From contig NC_057863.1 in NCBI RefSeq assembly GCF_019393635.1, positions 641,140,306 to 641,204,305 on the forward strand: DNA of 64,000 nucleotides. The letters are read 5' to 3'. Of the stretch, positions 1-10,999 are shown piece after piece; within the stretch, counting starts at the first letter, position 1, and every line of letters begins with the position of its first letter. The translations under genes were made by a program, and so were the position numbers. The notes under the pieces are model-generated. The model worked only from the letters and a program-made list of their open reading frames with translations. It was not told where the DNA came from and did no database searches. The stretch is from Dromiciops gliroides. Its lineage: Eukaryota; Chordata; Mammalia; Microbiotheria; Microbiotheriidae.

Positions 1-2279
1 GCTCACTTCACTTTGCATCAGTTCACATCTCAACACAATTTTTAAACAAAAGAAAGGCTGGAGGCAGGTTATGAAGGACTTTCAATGCCAAACAGAGGAA
101 TTAATATTTTATCCTAGAGACAATAGAGAGCCACTGAAGTTTCTTAAATAGTGGAATAAAACAGACTAATTCTTTAGAATTATTTTTTTTTCAGCTCCTT
201 GAACCCCAATTTCTTTTTACAATAGAACTTGAGTAAATTCCTTCGATAAGAATTAATTGTGTTTACTGACATGATTGTTCATAGGAAGTATCCTGGCAGG
301 GGCTCAGGAGTTATTGTAGTAACCCCACAGAATTCTCCCTAGAGCTAGTGTCATTAACCTGAGGATAGTTGCCCCTTGGAAATCCAACCTGAAAACCTGT
401 GAGTACAAGTTGGAAAGCAGCCCAGAGGAAGTACTACATGTAAAATGAAGAGGTTAAGCTAGGTGACCTCCTATTGTCCCTTCAAATCCTCAGTCTGTGA
501 TTCTATAACTGAAAAAAAAAAAAGAGAGACCATACATGAGAATGGGAAGTACACTGTGAGGACTAGGGCTGGCCTGCAGAGGGGGGGGGTAGGGGGGAGG
601 AGGCTGTGAAAGGATCTAGGGGCCACTGTCTCTGTTCTCTATTGAGCTCTTCCTTGGCATTCCCGGAGGCCCAACGCCAGCAGGAGATTATCCAGGATCT
701 GGGAACCAAGCCCTGAGGAGGCTTTGGAGTCAGTCTGAACCAGCCTTCCAGAGCACTGTGGCTGGCTGCCCAAATGCATCTCTCCCTGATGAACCAGGAT
801 CCCCTCCTCCTTTCTCCAGCTTCCTTTCTCACCACTGGCTTCCTATGGGAATTGGAGTCAGGGAAGGGAGAGTTGGAAGACACCTGTTCCCAGGCCTGCG
901 GATTCAAACACTGAATCTGGAAGGGGGAGGTGGGGGGGACTTACTAGACCAGCTGACCTGAGTAACATCTGGAGACGGAAGATTAGAGGGTCCCGGAGAC
1001 ATCCGTGGGAAAAAGTACCAGCCATCTGGGGGGAGGGACACTTTCAATCTTCCCTACCCCTCCCAGCTGTTCCCTGGATCCTTTCCTTTCTGGGCTCCAT
1101 TCCAGAGGCTATTAACCCCTTCAGCAGTCAATATAAGTTACAGTGTGTTAAATGGGTAGTAAAAAAAAAATTTAATTGGGAAACTCAATGTATACCTTTC
1201 AGATTTAGGCAAAAGTAACAAAAATAAGTAAAACTTTTCTTTAAAAGTTAATAGCATTAGGTCCTTAGGGTATGTGGATCTTGAGAGCCAAGTCTCAAAT
1301 TTCAACTCAGGAGCTACAGGGAAGTAAGAGCAGCTGGGGAGGAAAAAGGAGTTGGGGGAAGGCTCTCTCCCTCATCAGCCATGAGCTCCCCAAATCAGCC
1401 CTTGACAACTTAGCTTGGTCTAGGGAAGGCTGGCAAGCCTATACTGGGGCAGTTGTGAAATCAAGCGAATACCAAACGCGGACAGATAGAGGGAAGGGCA
1501 GGAGCTGGGATATTTCCCCCAATATAATGTAAACTCCTTGAGAACAGAGACTGTTACAATAAGGGGAGGGAGGAGGAGGGGGCATACTTGTAGCATATAG
1601 ACCAACGCCTGACACATAATTGCCATGTGGTAATTGAATGAATTGGGGAGAGGAAGAGAGTTGAAGGCTGGGGGCTCTGAGAGCTTGACTGAGCTAGCCC
1701 AAACTTTCAGACCCCGGCCTTGGGGTTGAGACCTGAGTTCTTCACTCAAGAACCTGATCTCTGTATTCTACTGGGACCTGATATCTGGCCCCGGGGCTCT
1801 GAAGTTGGGGGCAGAAAGCCAGGGCTTCCTTACCTCAGAGTTCCTCTTGAAGGCATTTGCCCAGAAAAGAGCTACAAATGAAATGAGTGGCCTCTCACCT
1901 TCTCAAAGGGTATCTCCAAGCCTTTGTGCAGAGAAGGATTAACCCCAGGCGCTTCCCAGTCCTCAATCTGACCAAGACAAGACAGTGCTGGATTTCCGGT
2001 CCTAAAGATCATAAGTTTGGAGCTGCAAGGGATTTTGAAGGCCATGGAGCCCAGCCCCCTCATTTCACAGATGAGGAAACTGAGGGATAATTCTATGGTT
2101 GAGGAACTTAGCCAGGGTCGTACAGTAACAGAATAGGGAGGTCCGCTACTTCCAAATTCAGGGCTTTTTCCACAGGGCTGCAATAGACTGTGAGCTACTT
2201 GAGAGCAGGAATTAGCTTTCACTGTATTCGAAGTACTTAGTGAAGATAGTAGGTCTTACTAATAAATAATTATGGACAT
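1..2279. other. Intergenic DNA with old repeat debris
   Basis: No gene is seen. About 78-230 matches, in diverged form, the stretch at 3962-4125 (both hold 'cctagag.caatag.gagccac.gaag'), so both belong to one old interspersed repeat that I cannot name. About 1520-1640 and 2180-2260 look like L2-type 3' ends ('ctccttgagaacagagactg', 'gtgagctacttgagagcagg'). About 1990-2200 is MIR-like with the 'cacagatgaggaaactgagg' core in reverse. The rest looks unique. Short open frames here have no recognisable domains. Confidence 0.6.
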
Positions 2280-2419
2280 GGGGCAGCTAGGTGGTGCAGT
2301 GGTTAGAGCACCGGCCCTGGATTCAGGAGGACCTGAGTTGAAATTCGGCCTTAGACATTTAACAATTACTAGCTGTGTGATCCTGGGCAAGTCACTTAAT
2401 CCCAATTGCCTCACCAAAA
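2280..2419 (+). mobile_element. Short CORE-SINE, type A
   Basis: The full-length head (GGGGCAGCTAGGTGGTGCAG), B box and CORE end in CCCAATTGCCTCACC. The tail has been replaced by the adjoining GATA microsatellite. Type A here means copies ending CCCCAATTGCCTCAC before the poly-A. Confidence 0.92.
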
Positions 2420-2439
2420 TAGATGATAGATAGATAGAT

Positions 2440-2526
<87 letters not shown>

Positions 2527-2527
2527 G
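2420..2527 (+). repeat. (GATA)n microsatellite in a SINE tail
   Basis: About 25 tetranucleotide units of GATA, nearly pure after the first few, start directly at the 3' end of the preceding SINE. The array most likely grew from the SINE's tail. Confidence 0.95.
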
Positions 2528-2547
2528 AATAAATATTTATGAAAAAA

Positions 2548-2702
2548 GGGGGGCAGCTAGGTGGCGCAGTGGTAGAGCACCGGCCCTGGAGTCAGGAGTA
2601 CCTGGGTTCAAATCCGGCCTCAGATACTTAACACTTACTAGCTGTGTGACCCTGGGCAAGTCACTTAACTCTAGTTGCCTCACTAAAAAAAAAATAAAAA
2701 AA
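2548..2702 (+). mobile_element. Short CORE-SINE, type A
   Basis: Full length with A-rich tail. The target AATAAATATTTATG precedes it (2528-2541) and recurs after the tail (about 2704-2719), giving a clear target-site duplication. Confidence 0.93.
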
Positions 2703-3156
2703 ATAAATAAATATTTATGGACTGATTGACTAACACCTGGGTTCCAAAATGCTTCAGTCACTTAGCTGACCAGTGACCCTGAGCAAGTAACCTAGCTTCT
2801 CTGAGACTCAGTTTCCTTCTCTGTAAATTGGCAGCGATTATAACATAAATTCAAACCCCTCCCCACTACATACACACATACACATGTATGCATACTAGAA
2901 TTGTTGTGGCCTTGGTAAGTCACTTCATTTCTTAACACCCCAGTCAACTTTTTAAGCCTCATTGGTGAAAGGTGTTTCCTCCCTGGCAGCTCCCTATATA
3001 AAGGAAATCACAAATTAATTGGATGGATGGATAGATGGCTGTATACATGTGATATATACATGTGTATACATATATGATATATGTAATATCCCTGCCATAT
3101 GTGTGTGTGATGATAGAGATGGCACCTACCTTAAAATTTGAAACTCAAAATCTTAT

Positions 3157-3313
3157 GGGGCAGCGAGGTGGTACAGTGGATAGAGCACCGGCCCTGGATT
3201 CAGGAGGACCTGAGTTCAAATCCGGCTTCAGACACTTAACACTCACTAGCTTTGTGACCCTGGGCAAGTCACTTAAGCCCAATTGCCTCACTAAAAAAAT
3301 AATAATAATAAAA
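3157..3313 (+). mobile_element. Short CORE-SINE, type A
   Basis: Full-length copy whose tail has drifted to an AAT repeat. AAAATCTTATG before it matches AAAATAATCTTATA after it. Confidence 0.9.
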
Positions 3314-3337
3314 TAATCTTATAAGAGTGAATGTTGG

Positions 3338-3485
3338 GACAGCTAGGTGGTGCAGTTGATAAAGCACCAGCTCTGGATTTAGTAGGACCTGAGTTCAAAT
3401 GTGACCTCAGACACTTGACACTTACTAGCTGTGTGACCCTGGGCAAGTCACTTAACCCTCATTGCCCTGTTTAAAAAAAAAAAAA
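3338..3485 (+). mobile_element. Short CORE-SINE, type B
   Basis: Flanked by a perfect 15-bp duplication AAGAGTGAATGTTGG (3323-3337 and 3484-3498). Ends CCCTCATTGCCCTG before poly-A. Type B here means copies with ...CATTGCCCC(G)C before the tail. Confidence 0.93.
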
Positions 3486-3498
3486 AGAGTGAATGTTG

Positions 3499-3650
3499 GA
3501 GGGGCCAGCTATATGGTGCAGTGGAGAAAACACTGGCCTTGGATTCAGGAGGACCTGAGTTCAAATCCGACCTCAGACACTTAGTAACTACATGACCCTG
3601 GGCAAGTCACTTAACCCACAATTGCTTCCCAAGAAATCCAACAAAAACAA
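3499..3650 (+). mobile_element. Short CORE-SINE, diverged type A
   Basis: Starts immediately after the target duplication of the preceding copy, so three SINEs lie nearly end to end at 3.16-3.65 kb. It is more diverged (CCACAATTGCTTCCC end, A/C-rich tail). Confidence 0.85.
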
Positions 3651-3961
3651 AACCTAACAACAAAAGTAAATGTTAAAAGAGATAGCACCTCCCCTACAGA
3701 GGGATTGCAAGGACAAGAATTCTAAGAGGTAGGTATTTCAGTGCACACTCTAGAGAAGCCTGTACACAATCCCAAGGGCAGGAGACAGAACACTCAGCTC
3801 ATGGAACAGCTCCCTAATTTCCAGTGTGGCTCAGGTGCCTAACATAGAATCATCTGAAATGAACCTGGAACCACAGCCACAGAACCAAAGAGTCAGAAGG
3901 GAGGTGAGCTGCCAACTCACAGCCCAAGGACCACCCCCAGCTATAAATGTAGGGAGGAGAC

Positions 3962-4125
3962 AGAAGCCTGAGTGTGAAGCACTTTCAATGGCATATTGAG
4001 TCTGCATCTGATCCTAGAGGCAATAGGGAGCCACCGAAGACTGTTGAACAGGAGAGTGACATAATCCGACCTGTGCTTTAGGGTGACTGTTTTGGCAGTT
4101 TTGAGGAGACTGGCTTGGATGAAAG
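3962..4125 (+). repeat. Old interspersed repeat, family not determined
   Basis: Diverged relative of the stretch at 78-230: both run through a 'tcaatg.ca' start, 'cctagag.caatag.gagccac.gaag' middle and an 'ag.gtga..taatc' end. I cannot assign a family. Confidence 0.5.
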
Positions 4126-4503
4126 TGAAAATGGAAACAGAAAAACCAATTAAGAAGCTATTGAAGCTTAGAGAAGTGGTCAAAGAACATGAAACAGTTC
4201 CCAAAAGAAGAATTGCAAAATATTTCTAGCAACTCTTTCTGTGTTGGCTAAGAACTAGAAATCAAGGAGATGTCCATCAGTTGGGGAATGGCTGAACAAG
4301 CTGTGGTATGTGATGATGATGGAGTATTACTATAAAAAATGATGATCAGGATGATTTTAGAAAGGCCTGGGAAGACTTTTATGAACTGATGTATAGTGAA
4401 GTGAGCAGAACCAGGAGAACATTGTGCACAGTGACAACAATGCTGTACAGATGAAGAACTACAAATGACTTAACAATTCTCACCAATACATCCAAGACAA
4501 TCC

Positions 4504-5092
4504 TGTCACATGGGGACATAGGTGGGGCGGGGAGGGGGGGTGGTCCTTAGGTATTCCTCTTTAAAGAATTACACCCTCTCAGGGCAGCTAGGTGGCGCAG
4601 TGGATAGAGCACTGGCCCTGGAGTCAGGAGGACCTGAGTTCAAATCTGACCTTAGACACTAGACACTTACTAGCTGTGTGACCCTGGGCAAATCACTTAA
4701 CCCCAATTGCCTCACCAAAAAAAAAAAAAAAGAATTACACCCTCTCACACAATTCAATTAGAATAAAATAGTCTTTTATTTAGGGGCTGGAGAAAGGGAA
4801 CCAGAGGGAAGTCAAAGATTTTGCCTCAAGGGGAGATGGTTCAGAGACATTCTCTGAGATACCTATCTCCTCATTATAGATGGTAGATGGGGCAGACATA
4901 TGGGGTGACCACCTAACAATGGAAAGTTCCCTTTGGGGGTGAGGAAAGCTTGAATGAGGGGTGGTGGTCCTGACTTGTGGGGTTATTTCTGTCACCTGGC
5001 ACCAATCAGGCAGCAGCCACACCCAATAGGCTTATCTTCCTTATTTCTTTGCTATGTCTGTCCTGATAGCTAGTTGGCCAAACCCCCATGTT
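4504..5092 (-). mobile_element. Probable solo LTR (endogenous retrovirus fossil)
   Basis: A roughly 430-bp LTR-like unit (after removing the SINE inside it) sits in an L1 3' UTR, flanked by a 5-bp duplication AATCC (4499-4503 and 5093-5097). On the minus strand it has a CCAAT-type box (CCTGATTGG), an AATAAAAG polyadenylation signal about two thirds of the way along, and a TGTGACA end. No internal viral region is attached, so it looks like a recombined solo LTR. Family not determined. Being split by a SINE, it is older than that SINE. Confidence 0.6.
4581..4732 (+). mobile_element. Short CORE-SINE, type A, inside the LTR
   Basis: Flanked by a perfect 18-bp duplication AAAGAATTACACCCTCTC (4563-4580 and about 4729-4746). 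It is the youngest layer of the L1/LTR/SINE stack. Confidence 0.95.
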
Positions 5093-5431
5093 AATCCCAA
5101 AGGACTAATGATAAAGCATACAATCTACCTCCAAAGTAAGAACTGATATTGATTGAACACAGACTGAAGCATGCTGTTTTTCACTTTCTTTCATTTTTTT
5201 CTCTTTTTTTGAGTTTTCTTATACAAAATGACTAATATGGAAAATTTTCACATAATTGCACATGTATAACTTATATCTGGTTGCTTACTGCCTCAGGGAG
5301 GTGGGGTGGGGGGTGGGATGGAGTAAGGGAGGGATAGAATTTAGAACTCAAAACTAAATAAAATGTTTATTTAAAAAATAAAAATCAAGAATTTTAAAGA
5401 ATTGCAAATTATTAACAATCACATAAAAGAA

Positions 5432-5690
5432 GGGCAGCTAGGTGGTACCTTAGTACCCAGAGTGCTGGGCCTAGAGTCAAGAAGATTCATCTTCCTGAAT
5501 TCAAATCTGGCCTTAAATACTTAGTAGCTGTGTGACCCTAGGCAAGTCACTTAACCCCGTTTGCCTCAGTTTCCTCTTCTGTAACACGAGCCAGAAAAAG
5601 AAATGGCAAACCACTCTAGTATCTTTGTTATCAAAACCCCAAATGAGGTTACTAAGAGTTGGACATGACTGAAACTGAACAACAACATGA
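5432..5690 (+). mobile_element. Long CORE-SINE with RTE-like tail
   Basis: The same tRNA-related head and CORE are followed not by poly-A but by 'tgcctcagtttcctcttctgtaa', 'aaatggcaaaccactc.agtatcttt', 'ccccaaatgaggt' and 'gttggacatgactgaa...aacaacaaca'. The last block resembles the 3' end of RTE/BovB-type LINEs, which would have supplied its reverse transcriptase. Confidence 0.8.
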
Positions 5691-5694
5691 AAGA

Positions 5695-6003
5695 AGGCCC
5701 CAGACCATTTGTAATAAGTAAAAATGCAAATCAAAACAACCTTGAAGTTTTGTTTTATCCCCAGCAAATTAGCAAAGATGACAAGAGATGGGAAAAGGCA
5801 ATGTTGGAGAGAGTGTGGAATGGCAGGCATACTTATGCATTGTTGGTGAATTTGTAAATTAGTGCAATTGTTTTGGAAAGCTATTTAGAATTATACAAAT
5901 AAAGTAGCTAAAATATCTGTACCCTTTGGTCCACAGATTCCACTACTAGGCATATAATCCAAGGTTGTTGCCACCTATATGTCCCCCATAACACAAGCTA
6001 TTA
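5695..6003 (+). mobile_element. L1 3' UTR fragment
   Basis: Marsupial L1 3' region of the same family as 32155-33000: 'aaatgcaaatcaaaacaac', 'agcaaagatgacaagagatgg', 'ggtgaatttgtaaattag', 'ccactactaggcatataat'. The 3' end is missing. Confidence 0.75.
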
Positions 6004-6036
6004 TTATTGTTTGTCCTTCATTCCCAAATAGTACTA

Positions 6037-6478
6037 TGGGGGGTGGAGCCAAGATGGCGGAGGAAAGGCTGTGACTCTCCCACACTCCTGACAAACCCAT
6101 CCTCATACCTCCAAAAATAATGCCATAAGACAACTCCTGGAGCAGCATAATCCAAAGATGGCTTAATTAGGCAACTGAGATGAGAGAGGAACTCAGCACA
6201 CACAGCACAGATCCAGCCCCAGGTAGGCCATGCCTCCAGAGCCTCAGAATCTTCAGCAGCTCATGGATCAGTAAGGGGGTTCAGCAGCTGGCCAGGGGGA
6301 AATAGCTGCAGTTTCTGCTGGAGCTAAGGCAGAGTGCCCATATTCTAAACCAGTAAGCAGACTTGAGCAGCAGCAGCCCAGTGGGAAAGGGCCACAGGCT
6401 CGCCAAGCTTCTGGCCATGGAGAATCAGATTTCAATCATACTTCTGATTCTGGGTTAAAGAGAAAGTGGGGGAAAAAA
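6037..6478 (+). mobile_element. L1 5' UTR fragment
   Basis: Begins with the typical L1 start GGGGGTGGAGCCAAGATGGC and runs about 440 bases through leader-like sequence. No ORF1 follows; the sequence goes into an A-rich tract and a SINE. This could be a rearranged L1 or a prematurely ended L1 copy. Confidence 0.7.
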
Positions 6479-6512
6479 TTTAAAATAAAATAAAATAAAA
6501 TAAAGAGAAAGT

Positions 6513-6661
6513 GGGGCAGCTAGATGGTGCAATAGATAGAGCACCAGCCCTGGAGTCAGGAGGACCTGAGTTCAAATCCGGCCTCAGACACTTAACACTT
6601 ACTGGCTGTGTGACCCTGGGCAAGTCACTTAACCCCCATTGCCCCACAAAAAAAAAAAAAA
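6513..6661 (+). mobile_element. Short CORE-SINE, type B-like
   Basis: Full-length copy ending CCCCCATTGCCCCAC-poly(A). The stretch TAAAGAGAAAGTGGGG just before it also occurs about 45 bases upstream (6456-6471), bracketing an A-rich tract. The far side carries no matching duplication. Confidence 0.9.
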
Positions 6662-6850
6662 GACTTGTACTGAATTGGATTTAAGTGAGGGAAGGGGGTA
6701 CGAGGTCACCAACCTCACTCTTTCCCCCAGAGCCATCTGGGTCCAGTGGCAAAACATAGATCAGGATGACTGAAGATGGCCTCAGATGTTTAAGGCAATT
6801 GGAGTTAAGTGACTTGCCCAGGGTCACACAGCTAGTAAATGTCTAATTTA
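6662..6850 (-). mobile_element. Long CORE-SINE with GATGGCTCTGG tail, minus strand
   Basis: Read in reverse it gives the CORE, CCAATTGCC, 'catctgaggccatcttcagt', 'ttgccactggacccagatgg', 'ctctggg.gaaagagtgagg' and 'ccctcacttaaatccaattcagt'. This is the tail block also seen at 11615-11795 and 27850-28015, and the copy is truncated at its 5' end. Confidence 0.8.
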
Positions 6851-8290
6851 AAGCCACACTTCTCATAGGAGCAAAGAAAGAGAAACAAAGCATGCCCAGA
6901 AGACACAACCCCCCATTGAGGTATAGACCCCAGGTAATTTTATGTCTATTTTGTATATGAGGAAACTGAGGATCAGAGAGGTAAAGTTACTTCATGTAGC
7001 ATTTAAAATGTTTGAGAGATAGTTTCTGGGTAATTTAATCATTTTATTAGCAAGGCCAGCATGGTTATTAATAAAAGGATGGTCGTTTGGTTGTCTCTTT
7101 CTTCAACCAAAAAGCCCTTGTGGTGGTGGACTCGCAGATCTTATGCCTTTGGAAGAGCAAGTGTTCCTGAGGGTGGCAATCAACTCTGATTGGTCAACAA
7201 TTAATGAGCAAATGAATACAAGAGAGGTGGCTATATTACAATGAGAGTCTTGGGGTTCCTGACTTGGGAGACCCAAATCTCAGTCAAAGAGATTTATCCA
7301 TTTCCAAATCATCTGTCTGACAAAAGGGAGAATCCACACTTCCCTAGACTGAGCAAATATAATGAGCAGGAATGCACCCATTAGCCCAAATTTAGAATTT
7401 CTCTTACTGTCTAATTAGATCTTGGCCTGAGTACACCTTTGAGAGAGATTTCCCAGACTGGTTGGTTTCTGAATGAGGAAGTAGAAAAGGGGAAAAACCT
7501 TTGTCCTAATACTATAAGTAGTTACTAATAAATAATCATTTCTCACATTGGCCATAGTCACACAGCTGGTGTCAGAGTCAGGACGTGAATCCAGGTTGTC
7601 TTGACCCTGAGTCCAGCCTCTATCCACTAGCCAAAGGCCCAGAAGCCACAAAGCCCAGTGGTTTAGGGGAAGGCAACCAGGAGTCCAGCATGGCCAGAGT
7701 GCAGGGGAAGGGAGGAGGCTATGCTCCCTTGCTAGGGAGGCTAGAGAGGAGATTCCTATTCAGCTCTGGGTTGGACAGAACGCCCTCTGAACAAATATGG
7801 AGAAGGAAGAAGGGTCAGCAGCAAGGAAGGGAAAGTAGAGAGATGGAAGTAAATAGGGCCTGAGAAAAGGCCACTGGATCAGGCCAAGAGGAAGAGGAGG
7901 AGGAAGAGGGAAAGATAGAGGAAGAAGAGAAAAAAGAGGAGGAAGAGAAGGAGGAAGAGGAGGAGAAAAAAGAGGAAGAAGACGAGGAGGAAGAGGAGGA
8001 GGAGAAAAAGAGGAAGAGGAGGACGAGGAAGAGGAAGGAAGTGACCTCGGTGGGCGCTGTATAAATTGAGTCATAGACCCTGGGAACTCCTCACCATGTG
8101 GCCCCAGCCTGTCTTTGACGGCACATTATTCCCCTCAGGCACACTATGTTCCAGCTGAACTGACCCAGGTGAACTGTTCCCTGGACTTGGCGCTCAGTCT
8201 CCGGTCTCGTCTCTGTGCCTTCACACTGATTTTTCTGCATTCCTAAAATCAAAAGCTCACAGAAGAATACAGACGTCGAGCTGGAAGGCA
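6851..8290. other. Unique intergenic stretch
   Basis: No gene or clear recent repeat. A TTATTAATAAAAGGATGG-like segment at 7060-7080 also occurs in reverse at 23970-23985. A purine tract lies at 7888-8040. Confidence 0.5.
7888..8040 (+). repeat. GA-rich purine tract
   Basis: About 150 bases of almost pure A/G built from gaagag and gaggag units with no pyrimidine in long stretches. The opposite strand reads as a serine/proline-rich open frame that is an artefact of composition. Confidence 0.9.
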
Positions 8291-8540
8291 CCTCAGAGGC
8301 CATCTAAGCCAGCCACCTCATTTTACAGATAGAGAAACTAAGGCTGAGGAGGGGGAAAGTCATTCGCTCAAGGTCATACAAACCCAAGGCCCAGGGGACT
8401 AGAATCTAGAGCTGGAAAGGACCTCAGCTCTAGATTCTTTCATTTTACAGATGGGGAAACTGAGGTCCAGGAAAAGATAAGTGACTTGTCCAAGATCACA
8501 GAGGCAGTGTCAGAGCTGACATCCTATGAAACTGTGGCCA
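8285..8540 (-). repeat. MIR-like old SINE debris
   Basis: Two successive copies of 'cattttacagat..ggaaactgagg' (about 8322 and 8442) each followed by an 'aag.gacttgtccaag.tcac' CORE-like block, as expected for diverged MIR or related elements in reverse. Confidence 0.6.
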
Positions 8541-8572
8541 AATCATTTTACCTTGCTGATCCTCAATTTTCT

Positions 8573-8720
8573 TTTTCTTTTTTTTGCGGGGCAATGAGGG
8601 TTAAGTGACTTGCCCAGGGTCACACAGCTAGTAAGTGTCAAGTGTCTGAGGCCGGATTTGAATTCAGGTCCTCCTGAATCCAGGGCCGGTGCTTTATCCA
8701 CTGCACCACCTAGCTGCCCG
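8573..8720 (-). mobile_element. Short CORE-SINE, type B
   Basis: Flanked by a perfect 15-bp duplication GATCCTCAATTTTCT (8558-8572 and 8721-8735). Little diverged from its family consensus. Confidence 0.96.
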
Positions 8721-8735
8721 GATCCTCAATTTTCT

Positions 8736-9830
8736 AGAGAGTACGGATAATCTAACCTGTAAGGTCTGTGGCCTCGAATGACGTGTTTGTGAAACACTTA
8801 CACTCAGCTGTCAGCCTCTCATTCCAAATCCAAGCAGCCTCACTTTGTCCTCCTACAGTCCCTACTGTCGTTCAAGGCCCCTTTAAGGTGCTCCCTCCCA
8901 CCCCCAAACAAGAAGCCTTCCGAAACCCTGCTCCCTCCTCAATCCTAAGTACTCTCCTCCTTCTCAAATTACCTTTGTTGAATATTAAAATATAGTTTTG
9001 TATCTGCCTGTCTCTTACAAACAGATCAGAGAAATAATCTTCAATCTCTCCTACAAAATTAATAAAACAGATCAGAGAAATTACAATATCTCATAATATC
9101 TCCTACAAAACCAGATCAGAGAACATGATACCTGTCCTCATACGAAACAGATCAGAGACAGACAGAAAAACATAATATCAATTTAATATTTTGTCCCAAG
9201 AAGAAATATAACACAACGTGATCATGTGGAGACTCCCCTCCTAAGAGAGAAGCTTGGGGGACTCCTCATTTCTGAGGGTATATATGGTTTTAGTTCACTG
9301 GTTACAGGGCGTTGTCAGTTTCAATAGTATGATACAGAAATCAACCCAGAAGCAAAAAGCAGTTTAACAATTTCAGTTATAACAAGTATGGAAGAAATAC
9401 AGAAGCATCATGATAAGACTATAGGATTCCCAAAAAAGGGTTTGGCAAGGATCAGGACGCCCAGATGTTACCATAAGATAGGGACTGACTATCCTGAGGG
9501 AAAAGAAGTCACTAGGTAGGGTCTTTTATCTGCTAGCTATCTGGAGTTCAGTTGAAAGACATTTTGCTCCTATTAACCCAGGGTTTCATAAAAAATACTT
9601 TTGGATAATAAGGTACCTCCATCAAATCCAGGTGATCCATATATTCATATTAACACCTTGTACTAGCAGTACTTAGCAGTACATTTATTTTCCCCCAATA
9701 GAATATAAGCAATGTGGTAAAAAATTATTCGTGGTAAAGATTAATATCAGAAGTTTTAGCTGAATCATTTGAGAGATTACATGTGCTACTGAAGCAGTTT
9801 TTGAAGGACTGCCCCTTTTGGGAGGAAAAC
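8736..9830. other. AT-rich stretch with a short tandem motif
   Basis: No gene. Between 9018 and 9155 the phrase ACAGATCAGAGA recurs four times at roughly 35-47-base intervals, with 'tctcctacaaaa' between. The rest (9160-9830) is AT-rich and not recognised. It might be an old LTR or DNA transposon, but I see no defining ends. Confidence 0.45.
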
Positions 9831-9834
9831 TCAA

Positions 9835-9960
9835 ATGCGAGGAACTTCCGGGACATGAACTTAAAAGTGAAGGCGGGAACGGAAGTTGGCGTTCTCTGGC
9901 TGCTAAACTTAGCCATGGCAGTGTGCACGGGTGAGAGGAGTTGAGAAACACGTGGTTGGT
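9835..9960 (+). promoter_or_regulatory. Small promoter-like patch with possible first exon
   Basis: A CpG-containing island in AT-rich surroundings has ETS-type sites in both orientations (ACTTCCGGG near 9844; GGAAGTT near 9882) and a CACGTG E-box at 9949-9954. A well-placed start GCCATGG (ATG 9915-9917) opens a five-codon frame (M-A-V-C-T) that runs into a splice-donor-like G|GTGAGA at 9930/9931. This arrangement is typical of ETS-driven housekeeping first exons. I do not recognise the gene and see no partner exon, so it could be a non-coding RNA promoter, a pseudogene 5' end or chance. Confidence 0.35.
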
Positions 9961-10264
9961 GCTCAGCTTTGGGTGTGCTGGTTCTCGGCCTGGTAGGCAG
10001 TTTGGGATTCCGTGAGTTTTATGAAGGAAAATAGACTAAGTTAGTTAAGGTCATTCATCTGTATTTCTACTTCCCTATTTCCCTAATTGGTATCACCTTT
10101 TGTTGTCTAATTAATTCCCAAGCAATAAAAACTAATCCCTCGTAGATTAAAGCTAAGAAGCTTCTTTTTCTTAGTGGTCTGGGATATATATATATATATA
10201 TAAGGGAAAAGTTAAAAGGGGAAGTTTAATGCTCTGTATATCCAATTTTGAATCTCACAGTTCA

Positions 10265-10400
10265 AAAGCACCGGCCCTGGATTCAGGAGGACCTGAGTTC
10301 AAATCCAGACTCAGACACTTGAAACTTACTAGCTGTGTGACCTTGGGCAAGTCACTTAACCCTCATTGCCCCCCACACACAAAAAAGACAAAAAACAAAC
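10265..10400 (+). mobile_element. Short CORE-SINE, type B, 5'-truncated
   Basis: Starts inside the family consensus at 'AAAGCACCGGCCCTGG', lacking about 25 bases of head. Ends CCCTCATTGCCCCCC followed by an A/C-rich tail. Confidence 0.9.
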
Positions 10401-10688
10401 AAACAAAAGAATATAAGCTCAGATCATGAACCATCTTCTACATGAAGCTTTTTGTGATTTCCCCAGATGCTAGTGCCTTCCCTACAAAATTTTCTATTTT
10501 ATACATAGCACTCCTTCTGGGCTCACTCCCTTAACCTGCTCCCACATCAGCTTGTTGAGTCATTTCTCAAAGAGAAACACTACTCTTCTCCCCCACTCCT
10601 CTACTGGGGTTTCTTAGTACTGTAGCTGCTGAGCCCTCATCAGTGTACTCCTTACTGTCAATCAACCAGTTGATCTCCATTTGCTTTT

Positions 10689-10837
10689 TTGTGTGTGGGG
10701 GGGGGGGGCAATGGGGGTTAAGTGACTTGCCCAGGGTCACACAGCTAGTAAGTGTCAAGTGTCTGAGGCCGGATTTGAACTCAGGAACTCCTGAATCCAG
10801 GGCCAGTGCTTTATCCACTGCGCCACCTAGCCACCCC
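10689..10837 (-). mobile_element. Short CORE-SINE, type B
   Basis: Flanked by CTCCATTTGCTTTT at 10675-10688 and 10838-10851. Confidence 0.95.
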
Positions 10838-10869
10838 CTCCATTTGCTTTTAGCAAAGAGCATTAAGCA

Positions 10870-10985
10870 AGAACAAATTTTATATATGTATATATGCATA
10901 TATACACACATCTGTATGTAGGTATGTGTATATAAATACATGTGTATCTGTATATGTATATGTGTGTACATACACATATATGCTA
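10870..10985. repeat. TA/TG-rich simple sequence
   Basis: Degenerate 'tatatgtatatatgcatatat' and 'tgtatatgtatatgtgtgta' repeats, a decayed dinucleotide microsatellite. Confidence 0.8.
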
Positions 10986-10999
10986 CTGTACATATTGTC

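Larger units (their letters stand above)
4205..5400 (+). mobile_element. L1 3' end, split by an LTR-type insertion
   Basis: 4205-4503 and 5093-5400 form one marsupial L1 3' UTR. The first part has 'ttggggaatggctgaacaagctgtggtat' and 'gaagtgagcagaaccaggagaac'. The second resumes at 'aaggactaatgataaa...' and continues to 'gactaatatggaaaattttcacataattgcacatgtataac' and the G-rich 'gaactcaaaact' end. The intervening 589 bases are a later LTR-type insertion carrying a SINE. Confidence 0.85.
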
